DNA from: Bacteroidaceae bacterium
GTDB taxonomy: Bacteria > Bacteroidota > Bacteroidia > Bacteroidales > Bacteroidaceae
Direction of reading: 5' to 3'
DNA length: 64,000 nt
Assembly (NCBI GenBank): GCA_024398785.1
Contig: JAKSIO010000001.1
Span: 248,001-312,000 of the forward strand
The notes under the pieces: generated by a model
What the model saw: only the letters and a program-made list of their open reading frames with translations
Database searches by the model: none
Told to the model about the DNA's origin: nothing
Made by a program: the position numbers and the translations under genes
Shown here: positions 36,454 through 44,065 of the stretch, piece after piece
Layout: every line of letters begins with the position of its first letter
Position numbering within the stretch: position 1 is the stretch's first letter

Positions 36454-36699
36454 TTGAAATTTATTGTTTCTCCATCTTGTAGTGACTCTGGCAGAGTTCA
36501 TAATTATTTAAGAAGTTTGGAATTCAATTATCCAATATTTTTTGATATAAATCAAGCATTTTCTCATAATAATCCTATGCTTTATTCTAAACAATATTTA
36601 GGATATAATTATTTATTGAAACAGGACTCAATTGTTGTCTTGAAGAATAAGAAAGATTTTGAAAAATTAACTTGTGAACTCAGCCATTATGAAGAATAA
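36454..36699 (+). pseudogene. N-terminally truncated thioredoxin-like lipoprotein remnant
   Basis: An 81-residue frame without an ATG (first possible start TTG at 36454). Its FIVSPSC..., YLRSLEFNYPIFFD and final LVVLKNK-like strands resemble the C-terminal part of the CxxC lipoprotein encoded at 40187-40732 (there VVVFSP, NKLFVDTKNQ). The signal peptide and CxxC half are missing. It shares the reading frame of the preceding gene, separated only by that gene's TAG and nine codons. Its 3' end overlaps the start of the next propeller gene. Most likely a deletion remnant. Confidence 0.55.
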
Positions 36700-37819
36700 T
36701 ATAAATGTAGTTTGTATTGTCTCAATACTGTTTGTTTTATATTCTTGTGATAGAATAAATAGTAGTAATACATGTTCCAATGTGGTCCAAATAACGGCAA
36801 ATCTAAAACAAACAAATATATCTGACTCATTGAGATTGTCAGATATTGCTGATTCTGTATCTTGTATATGCTTGAAATCCGATGTTGGTTATTTAATTGG
36901 TCCTATTAAGGATATAAGGTATGAATCTTCCCGAATATATATAAATCAATGGGCGCAGCAACCTTTGCTTGTGTTTAATGACAATGGTGATTTTTTAATG
37001 CAAGTTGGTGCAATTGGCCGTGGCCCAGGGGAATATTTGTCTGTTACCGGATTTGATATTCATCCTATAACAAGTCAAATTCTGATATGGGATGAAACTT
37101 CAAAAAAAATCATTGTTTATACACCTGATGGAGCGTATGTTAGACATTTCATTGTGCATGATTTCCCTAGGGATTTTGCTGTATTGGAAAATGGCGATAT
37201 TATTTTTTATGATCCCTTGTCTGAGTTTAGTCAATACCATAGGGGCGTGTGGAAGACAGATTCTCTTGGCGTTTTCAAAGAAACATTAATTCCAATAAAT
37301 CACAAATACAAGTTATCCGGTGGACTTTTCCCAAAGTTCTTCAGACCATTAGGAAATGGTAAAGTTGGTTTTATGTCTGGGGAAGATAAAGATAATATCT
37401 ATTGGATAGATTCCGATAGTGTAATTGCTAAATTTCATATTAATACAGATATTAAAATCCCAAAATCGCATACAAAACAATCTGATGTGGAAGAAATTCG
37501 TCCGTTAAAAATGTACCTAAAATGTAATTACTTTGAAACGGACAGGTTATTGTTGTTCACTATTACAGATTATTATTGCAGTGTTTCAAAAGATGTTATT
37601 TTTGATAAGAAGTTTAATAGAACATATTATCCCACCGAAAACGGAATGATTTTTGACCTTCCAAATGCATTGGCCTTGTTCTATTGTTGTAACGATGGAA
37701 AACTTTTGGGTGTTCTATATCCAGAAGATATAATTGGAGACAATTTTTTGTCAGAACAGTTTCCGGCAATTGGAAGTGATTCTAATCCCATTATCATTGT
37801 ATATCATATGAAAAATTAA
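36689..37819 (+). CDS. 6-bladed beta-propeller lipoprotein (first copy)
   Basis: Lipoprotein of 376 residues (SILFVLYSC, Cys20) followed by a 6-bladed beta-propeller of the Bacteroidetes family marked by GAIGRGPGEYLSV and VFNDNGDFLMQVG repeats (compare IIVYTPDGAYVRHF). Such proteins are surface- or periplasm-anchored binding scaffolds of unknown ligand. I start at the ATG at 36689 since the signal peptide begins there (a longer frame begins at 36674). AT-rich codon use is unlike the housekeeping genes. A second divergent member lies at 39039-40190. Confidence 0.8.
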   Translation: MKNNINVVCIVSILFVLYSCDRINSSNTCSNVVQITANLKQTNISDSLRLSDIADSVSCICLKSDVGYLIGPIKDIRYESSRIYINQWAQQPLLVFNDNGDFLMQVGAIGRGPGEYLSVTGFDIHPITSQILIWDETSKKIIVYTPDGAYVRHFIVHDFPRDFAVLENGDIIFYDPLSEFSQYHRGVWKTDSLGVFKETLIPINHKYKLSGGLFPKFFRPLGNGKVGFMSGEDKDNIYWIDSDSVIAKFHINTDIKIPKSHTKQSDVEEIRPLKMYLKCNYFETDRLLLFTITDYYCSVSKDVIFDKKFNRTYYPTENGMIFDLPNALALFYCCNDGKLLGVLYPEDIIGDNFLSEQFPAIGSDSNPIIIVYHMKN

Positions 37820-37854
37820 TCTTTACTGTAATATAACAAATCAAAAGGAATTCA

Positions 37855-38094
37855 ATGAGGTTGATAAGGAGAGTTGGGAACAGAATAGGTAATGCCGCAG
37901 GCATGTTGTGTGTCTTTGGTGCGCTGGTTAGCTGTAATCAGCAGGACATGGCAATCAAAGAGACTCTAAGGCAGGCTGGAGATAACAGGGGTGAACTGGA
38001 ATATGTGCTGGAATATTACAAAGACAATGCTGAAAAACTTGCATGTGCACGGTTTCTGATTGCCAATATGCCGGCAAATGCAAAAAATAATTAA
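37855..38094 (+). pseudogene. Truncated copy of the transglutaminase-like gene, fused to repeat R2
   Basis: The first 221 bases (37855-38075) match 40739-40959 almost exactly and encode the lipoprotein signal and first ~74 residues of the transglutaminase-like protein. The homology then ends abruptly and the frame closes at a TAA (38092-38094) just inside R2. The 79-residue product keeps a lipid Cys (VSCNQQ) but no catalytic domain. It marks the junction of a tandem duplication. Confidence 0.85.
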
Positions 38095-38101
38095 CAAATA
38101 T

Positions 38102-38132
38102 TTTGAATATTGAAAAATGCACAGTAGTTTTG
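38102..38132 (+). promoter_or_regulatory. Promoter in R2
   Basis: TTTG (38102-38105) and TAGTTTTG (38125-38132) separated by 19 bases. It is the only consensus promoter I see before the NVEALA cassette, giving a leader of nearly 500 bases. Confidence 0.65.
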
Positions 38133-38196
38133 CATGAGTAATAAACAAATGAACACGGTTGTAATATAGCGATTAGACAACTTGTTTTAAGAAAAT

Positions 38197-38304
38197 ATGG
38201 TGAAACAGTTCGTAGCAAGACTACATTGCGTTGTAGAAAATTCAAAAGAGAATAACTTACGCGTATACTGTACGGGGGGGGGTAATACTCTGTATATCAG
38301 TTAG
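38197..38304 (+). CDS. Small open frame inside R2 (35 codons), possible leader peptide
   Basis: Encodes MVKQFVARLHC...CTGGGNTLYIS. It is the counterpart of 35861-35947, differing at two residues and extended by seven residues because the G run is longer. The run of nine G lies inside the frame, so slippage would change the C-terminus. No family recognised. Confidence 0.3.
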   Translation: MVKQFVARLHCVVENSKENNLRVYCTGGGNTLYIS

Positions 38305-38355
38305 TTATAAATATTTAATAATACCACTTACAAACACAATCCAAAAAAATGACTT

Positions 38356-38559
38356 ATGTGCATCAGCCTTTCACACAGCCTTTCCGGTAGCTTTAGCCTG
38401 GCCGCCATGTATAAGAATGTGGTTACTGGCTCTATACTCTACTATATGTATTACCATATTGGAGCGGGAGTTGCGGGCTTAGGTAAGTTGTTGTCAAGCA
38501 GGTGCACATGTTGTTCCAGTGTTGCGGTACTGACTTATGGAAATTTGGAACATAATTGA
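38356..38559 (+). CDS. Possible small hydrophobic protein in the NVEALA leader
   Basis: A 67-codon ATG frame in the 328-base gap between the R2 open frame and the NVEALA gene. The predicted peptide has a central hydrophobic, glycine-containing stretch (SILYYMYYHIGAGVAGLG) and a Cys-rich tail (RCTCCSS). Local base composition is less AT-rich than its surroundings. I know no family with this sequence. It may equally be a remnant of an older gene; the rest of the gap holds nothing I recognise. Confidence 0.25.
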   Translation: MCISLSHSLSGSFSLAAMYKNVVTGSILYYMYYHIGAGVAGLGKLLSSRCTCCSSVAVLTYGNLEHN

Positions 38560-38632
38560 AAATTAACAATAAGGTCTTATAACTAAATGAACATAACAAA
38601 AAAACAGACCTATAAAACAAGTAACATTTAAG

Positions 38633-39037
38633 ATGAAAAAATTATTTATTTCTTTAATGAGCGTAGTAGCCGCTGTTGGTCTATATTTTTATAATGCATC
38701 AAAAGTCGTTTCCCTTTCAGATGTATTCTCTACTAATGTTGAGGCTTTAACGACAAAACATGATAATGGTTGTGATGATGATAAAGAGGGCCATGTTAAG
38801 GATAAAGTATATAGTCTGAATGAAGTAACATTAGGCGCCCAATATTACAGGGATTCAATATCCGGTAAAACTGGTAAAGTCATGCTAGGCGCGGAATGGA
38901 AACCAATCTATCCTACTAAAGCTATTTTTACATATTGTGGAGGGTCAGGTCACCATTGCAACGAGTGTCAAACCGGTTGGGTCATTTTCATGACAGAAGG
39001 TTGTTTGACAGGTTTTACTTTAGCAGATCTTAAGTGA
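38633..39037 (+). CDS. NVEALA-type Cys-rich secreted peptide precursor
   Basis: A 134-residue precursor. Residues 1-20 are a short basic/hydrophobic signal, followed by a polar spacer and the motif NVEALT (35-40), a variant of the NVEALA motif (PF14055). NVEALA ends in AxA, a type I signal peptidase-like site; here the last residue is Thr. The following part holds five cysteines (47, 102, 109, 112, 124) concentrated in YCGGSGHHCNEC and EGC, suggesting disulfides or metal binding. One base separates it from the propeller gene. Function of the family is unknown. The ATG at 38633 is the only suitable start. Confidence 0.8.
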   Translation: MKKLFISLMSVVAAVGLYFYNASKVVSLSDVFSTNVEALTTKHDNGCDDDKEGHVKDKVYSLNEVTLGAQYYRDSISGKTGKVMLGAEWKPIYPTKAIFTYCGGSGHHCNECQTGWVIFMTEGCLTGFTLADLK

Positions 39038-39038
39038 A

Positions 39039-40190
39039 ATGAAAATAGTACTTCTAATAATCGTTCTTACATCCTTGATAGGGTGTAAGAACACAAAGGT
39101 GCCGAATACAGATAATAGTGTATTAATAAGCATTAGGGGAAACCAAGAACAAGAATATATTGGTGCAATAAATGAAATTGAATTGATTCCACTGCAAAGA
39201 AGTGATGAATTGTTATCAATGAATAAACCAACAATGCTTTTTATTGATTCTTGCATAGTATTTGTTGATTGTGAGTCTGGTGCGTTTATTGGTTATAATA
39301 AGGATTATTCTCTACGTTTCTCGCATACCAAAAAGGGAAGAGGTCCTGGAGAGTACATTGAATTGGGTAATGCGTACTCATACAGAAATATAATATATGC
39401 ATATGATTGCTCAGCAACAAAAATAATCGCGTACGATGATAATGGGGCATATATTGACTCATATAAAATGAACGGAGATAGTGTTTATGCAGATTATTTA
39501 TTTCAACTCAACACAGATACTTATGTGGGAATAATTTCCGATGCTTATACATGTACTCCACTAGTTCGTTTTTATGATAAAAGTCAAAGCGTTATGTGTA
39601 GTTATTTGGATTTGTCAGCTGAAGAACTCACCATTAATGGTTTGCCGATAATATACAAATATGCAGATAAATATAATTTTATAATTCCGTTTAAGTATAA
39701 TTTGTATTCTATTGACTCTTGTTCTGTTGCATCAAGGTATCAATTCATATTTGATGGAATGTTTGATGATTCCGATATGGAGGCTATAAAGAAAATGGAT
39801 TATCGAGACAGATTGATGTATAGGTTATCTACAAAGAAGGCATCATCATTCTCTCAGTTATTTGAGGTGGAAAGATATATTTCATTCAAATACACTGAAG
39901 GGGGTATTCAAAGAAGTGTACTAATAGATAAACATAAGGAAACCTCTTATTCAATAGATAATGTAATTAATAAAGATATTATCAACGATTTTATATCGTG
40001 CTCAACAATTTGTGGTTCTGACGATATTTATTTATACGGATATATCAGGCAAGTGAATTTGTCACAAATGCAGTCTTTGTATGATGAATACGGAATATTG
40101 AGCGAACTTTTTGAACAATTTGGAATGTACTCAATAGATACATCTTTGGATGAAAATGATAATATCTATTTTCGGATGAAATTGCAATGA
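39039..40190 (+). CDS. 6-bladed beta-propeller lipoprotein (second copy)
   Basis: Lipoprotein of 383 residues (VLTSLIGC, Cys16) with a 6-bladed propeller: GRGPGEYIELGNAYS carries the family hallmark, and blade-like repeats IIAYDDNGAYIDSYKM and IIYAYDCS follow. It is paralogous to 36689-37819 but well diverged. It is probably anchored in the periplasm or at the cell surface. The NVEALA peptide gene lies one base upstream, and the next gene begins in an ATGA overlap (40187-40190), so all three should be made together; the peptide is a natural candidate ligand or client. Confidence 0.8.
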   Translation: MKIVLLIIVLTSLIGCKNTKVPNTDNSVLISIRGNQEQEYIGAINEIELIPLQRSDELLSMNKPTMLFIDSCIVFVDCESGAFIGYNKDYSLRFSHTKKGRGPGEYIELGNAYSYRNIIYAYDCSATKIIAYDDNGAYIDSYKMNGDSVYADYLFQLNTDTYVGIISDAYTCTPLVRFYDKSQSVMCSYLDLSAEELTINGLPIIYKYADKYNFIIPFKYNLYSIDSCSVASRYQFIFDGMFDDSDMEAIKKMDYRDRLMYRLSTKKASSFSQLFEVERYISFKYTEGGIQRSVLIDKHKETSYSIDNVINKDIINDFISCSTICGSDDIYLYGYIRQVNLSQMQSLYDEYGILSELFEQFGMYSIDTSLDENDNIYFRMKLQ

Positions 40191-40732
40191 AACGATTATT
40201 GATATTATTGATACCTTGCTTATTTTTGTCGTGTAATTATTCAATTCAAAGGCAAGTTTTGAACCTAGAGGGTAAACATTTTATATTTCCCAGTTCACTT
40301 GATTGTATTCAAAACGGAGATAAGTATCAATCAAATATTTCCCCCAATATTCCTACAATTGTGATAGTGAAAGATTCACTTCATTGTATGGAATGTGCTA
40401 TTACTCATTTTGAAAAAAATGATGTACTATTTGAATATTGTCAGGATTCATTATACAATCAGGCTCAAGTTGTGGTTGTTTTTTCGCCAAAAGTTAATTC
40501 TAAGGATTATGTTGAGAATTTGTTGATTGAAAAAAATGAAAGTAATAAACTATTTGTTGATACAAAGAATCAAATTTTGAGTATTAATGATTTTATTCCT
40601 AAGGATGAGATGTTTCATTCTTTTTTATTGGATGGCAATGGCAATATTCGTGTAGTTGGTCATCCGTTACGCAATGAATCAATGTGGTTGTTGTATAAGA
40701 TGGTATTAAATGAATTACTCAAAACTAATTAG
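40187..40732 (+). CDS. Thioredoxin-like lipoprotein with CxxC motif
   Basis: Lipoprotein of 181 residues (PCLFLSC, Cys16). A thioredoxin-like core is suggested by PTIVIVKDSLHCMECAITHF with Cys67-x-x-Cys70, then a VVVVFSPK strand and NKLFVDTKNQ, a pattern resembling TlpA/thioredoxin folds. It may act as a periplasmic thiol oxidoreductase. Its place between the Cys-rich peptide/propeller genes and the transglutaminase genes suggests the peptide as substrate (inference). A truncated relative without the CxxC half is at 36454-36699. Strongly AT-rich. Confidence 0.65.
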   Translation: MKRLLILLIPCLFLSCNYSIQRQVLNLEGKHFIFPSSLDCIQNGDKYQSNISPNIPTIVIVKDSLHCMECAITHFEKNDVLFEYCQDSLYNQAQVVVVFSPKVNSKDYVENLLIEKNESNKLFVDTKNQILSINDFIPKDEMFHSFLLDGNGNIRVVGHPLRNESMWLLYKMVLNELLKTN

Positions 40733-40738
40733 TGTAAG

Positions 40739-42103
40739 ATGAGGTTGATTAGGGGCGTTTGGAACAGAATAGGTAATGCCGCAGGCATGTTGTGTGTCTT
40801 TGGTGCGCTGGTTAGCTGTAATCAGCAGGACATGGCAATCAAAGAGACTCTAAGGCAGGCTGGAGATAACAGGGGTGAACTGGAATATGTGCTGGAATAT
40901 TACAAAGACAATGCTGATAAACTGGCATGTGCACGGTTTCTGATTGCCAATATGCCGGCGCATTATTCGTATGCCGGTAACGCAATTGACTCTTATTATG
41001 CTATAGCAAAGCAGGTTTTTGCTGATACAGTGCTTACTCCGGAGCAACAGCGTGATTCTTTGCTTGCCGTAACGGACCGCAGTTTTGCGGATTTGCCAAA
41101 CCATACAGTGCCCGATGCTCGGATAATCACGGCAGATTTTCTAATCAGGAATATTGATGCCGCATACAGGCAATGGAAAGAATGCCCTTGGGCAATCCAG
41201 GCTACATTTGATGAATTCTGCGAATATTTGCTGCCGTACAAGGCTGTAGAACTGCAATCGTTGGATGCATGGCGTGATACATTGCAGAACCGTTTTATGG
41301 ATGGCGTGCATAATATGGAACCCGACGATGAACAGTATGGTACGGCAATGGGTGTAGCCGACATTGTACGCGGTGAAGTGCAGAATAAAATGCAAAGAAA
41401 TGGTCTGTACACACGTAGCGGACTGCCGTTGCTCCGTGCCGATTTATTGCCCGTTCAAACCTTTGGAAACATTCCTGACTATGCGCTGGTTGGGGCATTG
41501 GCTCTGCGCAGTGCAGGTGTTCCGACAGCATTGTATGAAACTCCGGTTGGCGCGCGTGATGTTGCTGCTACACGCTGGTTTGCAATATTGGATGACCGCG
41601 GTCAGTTGCAGACTACAGAATGGGATGTTTCTTCCGGCATCGGTTGGGAATTCTTTCCTTATGAACGCGGCCCTAAAGTGTTTCAGATGACCTATGCAAT
41701 GGACGCAAGACGCTTGGAATATAAAAAGAATGCAAAATATCAGTATACTTTTGAACTTGCACGTAAGGATGTAACGGACAAATATTTCCTGACTGCCAAT
41801 TTGGAACTGCCTGTTGAGGGCCCAATAAGAAGACAGTTGAAAGACAGGTACGTTTATATTGCAAGTGCAGTCAGGGATTCTGTTGACTGGTGCATTGTGG
41901 ATTTTGGCAGAATGCACCATGGAAAGGCCTGTTTTGACAACATGGGCCGCGAGGTTATGTACCGGGGCTTTGGTTATGACGGTCATGGACTTATACCTAT
42001 AACAGATCCTTTTATTCTGCACAAGGATTGCAGTGTGGAATATATAGACTGTGATTCTGTTTCAGCACCAAGATATGATTATTGGCGTAATGACCCTGTT
42101 TGA
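40739..42103 (+). CDS. Transglutaminase-like lipoprotein lacking catalytic Cys and His
   Basis: Lipoprotein of 454 residues (ALVSC, Cys27) homologous to the next gene along its whole length. Where the neighbour has the catalytic GSCYDY and EGHSWF, this protein has GNIPDY (Ile245) and AATRWF (Thr278); the Asp in DDRG is kept. The fold is probably intact, since flanking motifs (LALRSAGVPTA, FFPYERGPKVF, DFGRMHHGKACF) align well, but transglutaminase/protease chemistry should be lost. It may be a binding or regulatory pseudoenzyme. Its 5' 221 bases are duplicated at 37855. Six bases after the CxxC gene. Confidence 0.8.
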   Translation: MRLIRGVWNRIGNAAGMLCVFGALVSCNQQDMAIKETLRQAGDNRGELEYVLEYYKDNADKLACARFLIANMPAHYSYAGNAIDSYYAIAKQVFADTVLTPEQQRDSLLAVTDRSFADLPNHTVPDARIITADFLIRNIDAAYRQWKECPWAIQATFDEFCEYLLPYKAVELQSLDAWRDTLQNRFMDGVHNMEPDDEQYGTAMGVADIVRGEVQNKMQRNGLYTRSGLPLLRADLLPVQTFGNIPDYALVGALALRSAGVPTALYETPVGARDVAATRWFAILDDRGQLQTTEWDVSSGIGWEFFPYERGPKVFQMTYAMDARRLEYKKNAKYQYTFELARKDVTDKYFLTANLELPVEGPIRRQLKDRYVYIASAVRDSVDWCIVDFGRMHHGKACFDNMGREVMYRGFGYDGHGLIPITDPFILHKDCSVEYIDCDSVSAPRYDYWRNDPV

Positions 42104-42112
42104 TCAACTACT

Positions 42113-44065
42113 ATGAAAAAGAACTATATACTACTGTTATTTATGGCAGTTATGCTGCTTGGTTGCGGCAATGATGCAATGTATTTGAAATATGCTCTTA
42201 GAAGTGCCGGAGAAAACCGTACTGAACTGGAGAAAGTGCTGGACTATTATAAAAATGATAAGCTGAAACTTGCTGCAGCCAAATATCTTATTGCCAACAT
42301 GCCGGCCCATTACTCTTATGCGGATACATGTGCTGCAAACAGTTACTATGACATCGCACTGAAAGTTATGGCTGACACAACAATGACTCCGGAACAGCAG
42401 CGTGACTCGTTGCGCTATATAAGCGATTCGGAGTTTTCTGCTCTGCTATCCAAAACGGTTCCAGACAATAGGATTATTACGGCGGATTATTTGATATACA
42501 GTATTGACCATGCTTTTGAACAATGGCGTACACGCCCCTGGGCAAAGCATTTGTCTTATGCAGAGTTCCGTGACTGGTTGCTCCCATACAAGAATGTTGA
42601 TCTGCAGTCTTTTGATGCGTGGCGCGATACCCTGTCCGCTAATTTCTGTGACAGCATAAGCCGTGTGCCAGCCTATGATTACAAACGCCTTAGTGTATAT
42701 GGTGCTATAGATATTGTACGTAATGAAATCCATACCTTGCGCACACCACGTGTCTTGTGGGAGGAACGCAGCGGGTTCAAAATGTTGAGCGCCGCCACGC
42801 TGAACCATATGACGTACGGCAGTTGCTATGACTATGTCAATATGGGTGTACTCACATTCCGCAGCCTTGGAATACCTGCAGTTATTGATCAGGTCCCGGT
42901 GTGGGGACGCAACAGCGAAGGCCACAGTTGGTTTACATTCCCATCGGACCGCGGAATTGAGACTCCTACCATGAATTCTCTGATTATGGGTGCAGGTATG
43001 GGCTTTTATCCTTATGAACGTATTCCAAAGGTGTTCCGTACTACTTATGCCGTAAACCGTGACCGTGTAAAATATCTGAACACTGCAAAATACAAACATA
43101 AGTTTGATGTGTGTGTTGAAGATGTTACTGACAAGTACAATCGCACATCCGATTTGCAGATAAATGTACATAGAGATATCAAATTGAAGGACAAATATGT
43201 GTACATAGCAATGTACGTTAACGGTGCTGGACCGCAGACACATATTCTTGATTTTGGTGTAATGCGCCATGGAAAAGCCTGTTTTTCTAAAATCGGGCGG
43301 AATATGCTATATGTTGCGCTGGGATATGACGGCAACGGTCTTGTGGAGATTTCTGATCCGTTTATATTGCGTAAAGATGGACGTGTAGACTATTTGTCGG
43401 CCAATGCAGGACCCGTAATAAGTGCTGATATACGCCGAAAGTATTACCAGAACAACAACGTGGTGTATATGCGCTCCCGTTTGCGCGGTGCACAGATTCA
43501 GGCATCGGACAGAGCCGATTTCAAGGATTGTGATACTCTTTTCACCATAGAGAATATCTACATTCCTGACAAACTCCCCATAGATACTGCAAAAGCATAC
43601 AGATACTGGCGCTATATGTCTCCTGACGATTCTTACGGCAGTATTGCGGAAATATCTTTCTTTGATGCCGCCGGTAACTTGCTGGACGGTAAACATATTG
43701 CCTGCGCCAAGGCTACCCATGACGAAATGGAACGTGCCTTTGATGGCAATCTGCTCAGTAATTTTGAGGCTGATTCCACAAGCGGCATCTGGGTTGGTAT
43801 GGATTTCGGACACAGAACAAAAGTGAGCGGAATACGTGTGATACCGCGCAGCGACGATAACGATGTCTGCGTTGGCAATGAATACGAACTGCTATGTTTT
43901 GACACCCGGCGCTGGACATCACTTGGTTACAGAAAAGCGGACAGCAATGTTCTGCATTACGATAATGTGCCACGTGGAGCATTACTTTGGCTACGCAATT
44001 ATACCCGTGGTCACGATGAGCGGCCATTTATTATAAAAGAGAACGGAACAATAGAGTGGTGGTGA
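42113..44065 (+). CDS. Transglutaminase-like lipoprotein with C-terminal discoidin-like domain
   Basis: Lipoprotein of 650 residues (MLLGC, Cys18). The transglutaminase core shows Cys238 in YGSCYDYVNMG, His271 in SEGHSWF and Asp279 in PSDRG, a complete triad. Family members act as amidases, proteases or cross-linkers. After an immunoglobulin-like middle part, the last ~150 residues (from about 500) resemble a galactose-binding/discoidin fold: IAEISFFDAAGNLL, AFDGNLLSNFEA, WVGMDFGHRTKVSGIRVIPR. It lies 9 bases after its inactive paralogue; its TGA overlaps the next ATG (TGATG). Envelope-bound; substrate unknown. Confidence 0.82.
   Translation: MKKNYILLLFMAVMLLGCGNDAMYLKYALRSAGENRTELEKVLDYYKNDKLKLAAAKYLIANMPAHYSYADTCAANSYYDIALKVMADTTMTPEQQRDSLRYISDSEFSALLSKTVPDNRIITADYLIYSIDHAFEQWRTRPWAKHLSYAEFRDWLLPYKNVDLQSFDAWRDTLSANFCDSISRVPAYDYKRLSVYGAIDIVRNEIHTLRTPRVLWEERSGFKMLSAATLNHMTYGSCYDYVNMGVLTFRSLGIPAVIDQVPVWGRNSEGHSWFTFPSDRGIETPTMNSLIMGAGMGFYPYERIPKVFRTTYAVNRDRVKYLNTAKYKHKFDVCVEDVTDKYNRTSDLQINVHRDIKLKDKYVYIAMYVNGAGPQTHILDFGVMRHGKACFSKIGRNMLYVALGYDGNGLVEISDPFILRKDGRVDYLSANAGPVISADIRRKYYQNNNVVYMRSRLRGAQIQASDRADFKDCDTLFTIENIYIPDKLPIDTAKAYRYWRYMSPDDSYGSIAEISFFDAAGNLLDGKHIACAKATHDEMERAFDGNLLSNFEADSTSGIWVGMDFGHRTKVSGIRVIPRSDDNDVCVGNEYELLCFDTRRWTSLGYRKADSNVLHYDNVPRGALLWLRNYTRGHDERPFIIKENGTIEWW

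Larger units (their letters stand above)
38090..38316 (+). repeat. Direct repeat R2 (promoter/leader cassette)
   Basis: Second copy of the R1 segment, 227 bases. It holds the promoter at 38102-38132, a 35-codon open frame and a run of nine G (38274-38282) against six in R1. It directly follows the truncated transglutaminase copy and precedes the NVEALA cassette. Confidence 0.9.

Noticed and set aside
35664..38245. Antisense frames shared by both R repeats (35664-35909 and 37955-38245)
   Set aside because: Their similarity follows simply from the DNA repeat; they run against the promoters, differ at several residues non-conservatively and show no coding signs.
35754..38316. Repeats R1/R2 as an insertion sequence, or the whole segment as a composite transposon
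   Set aside because: No transposase or integrase frame, no terminal inverted repeats and no target-site duplication were seen.
42446..43270. 274-codon antisense frame opposite the active transglutaminase gene
   Set aside because: No family features, Cys/His-rich random composition, and complete overlap with a well supported gene.
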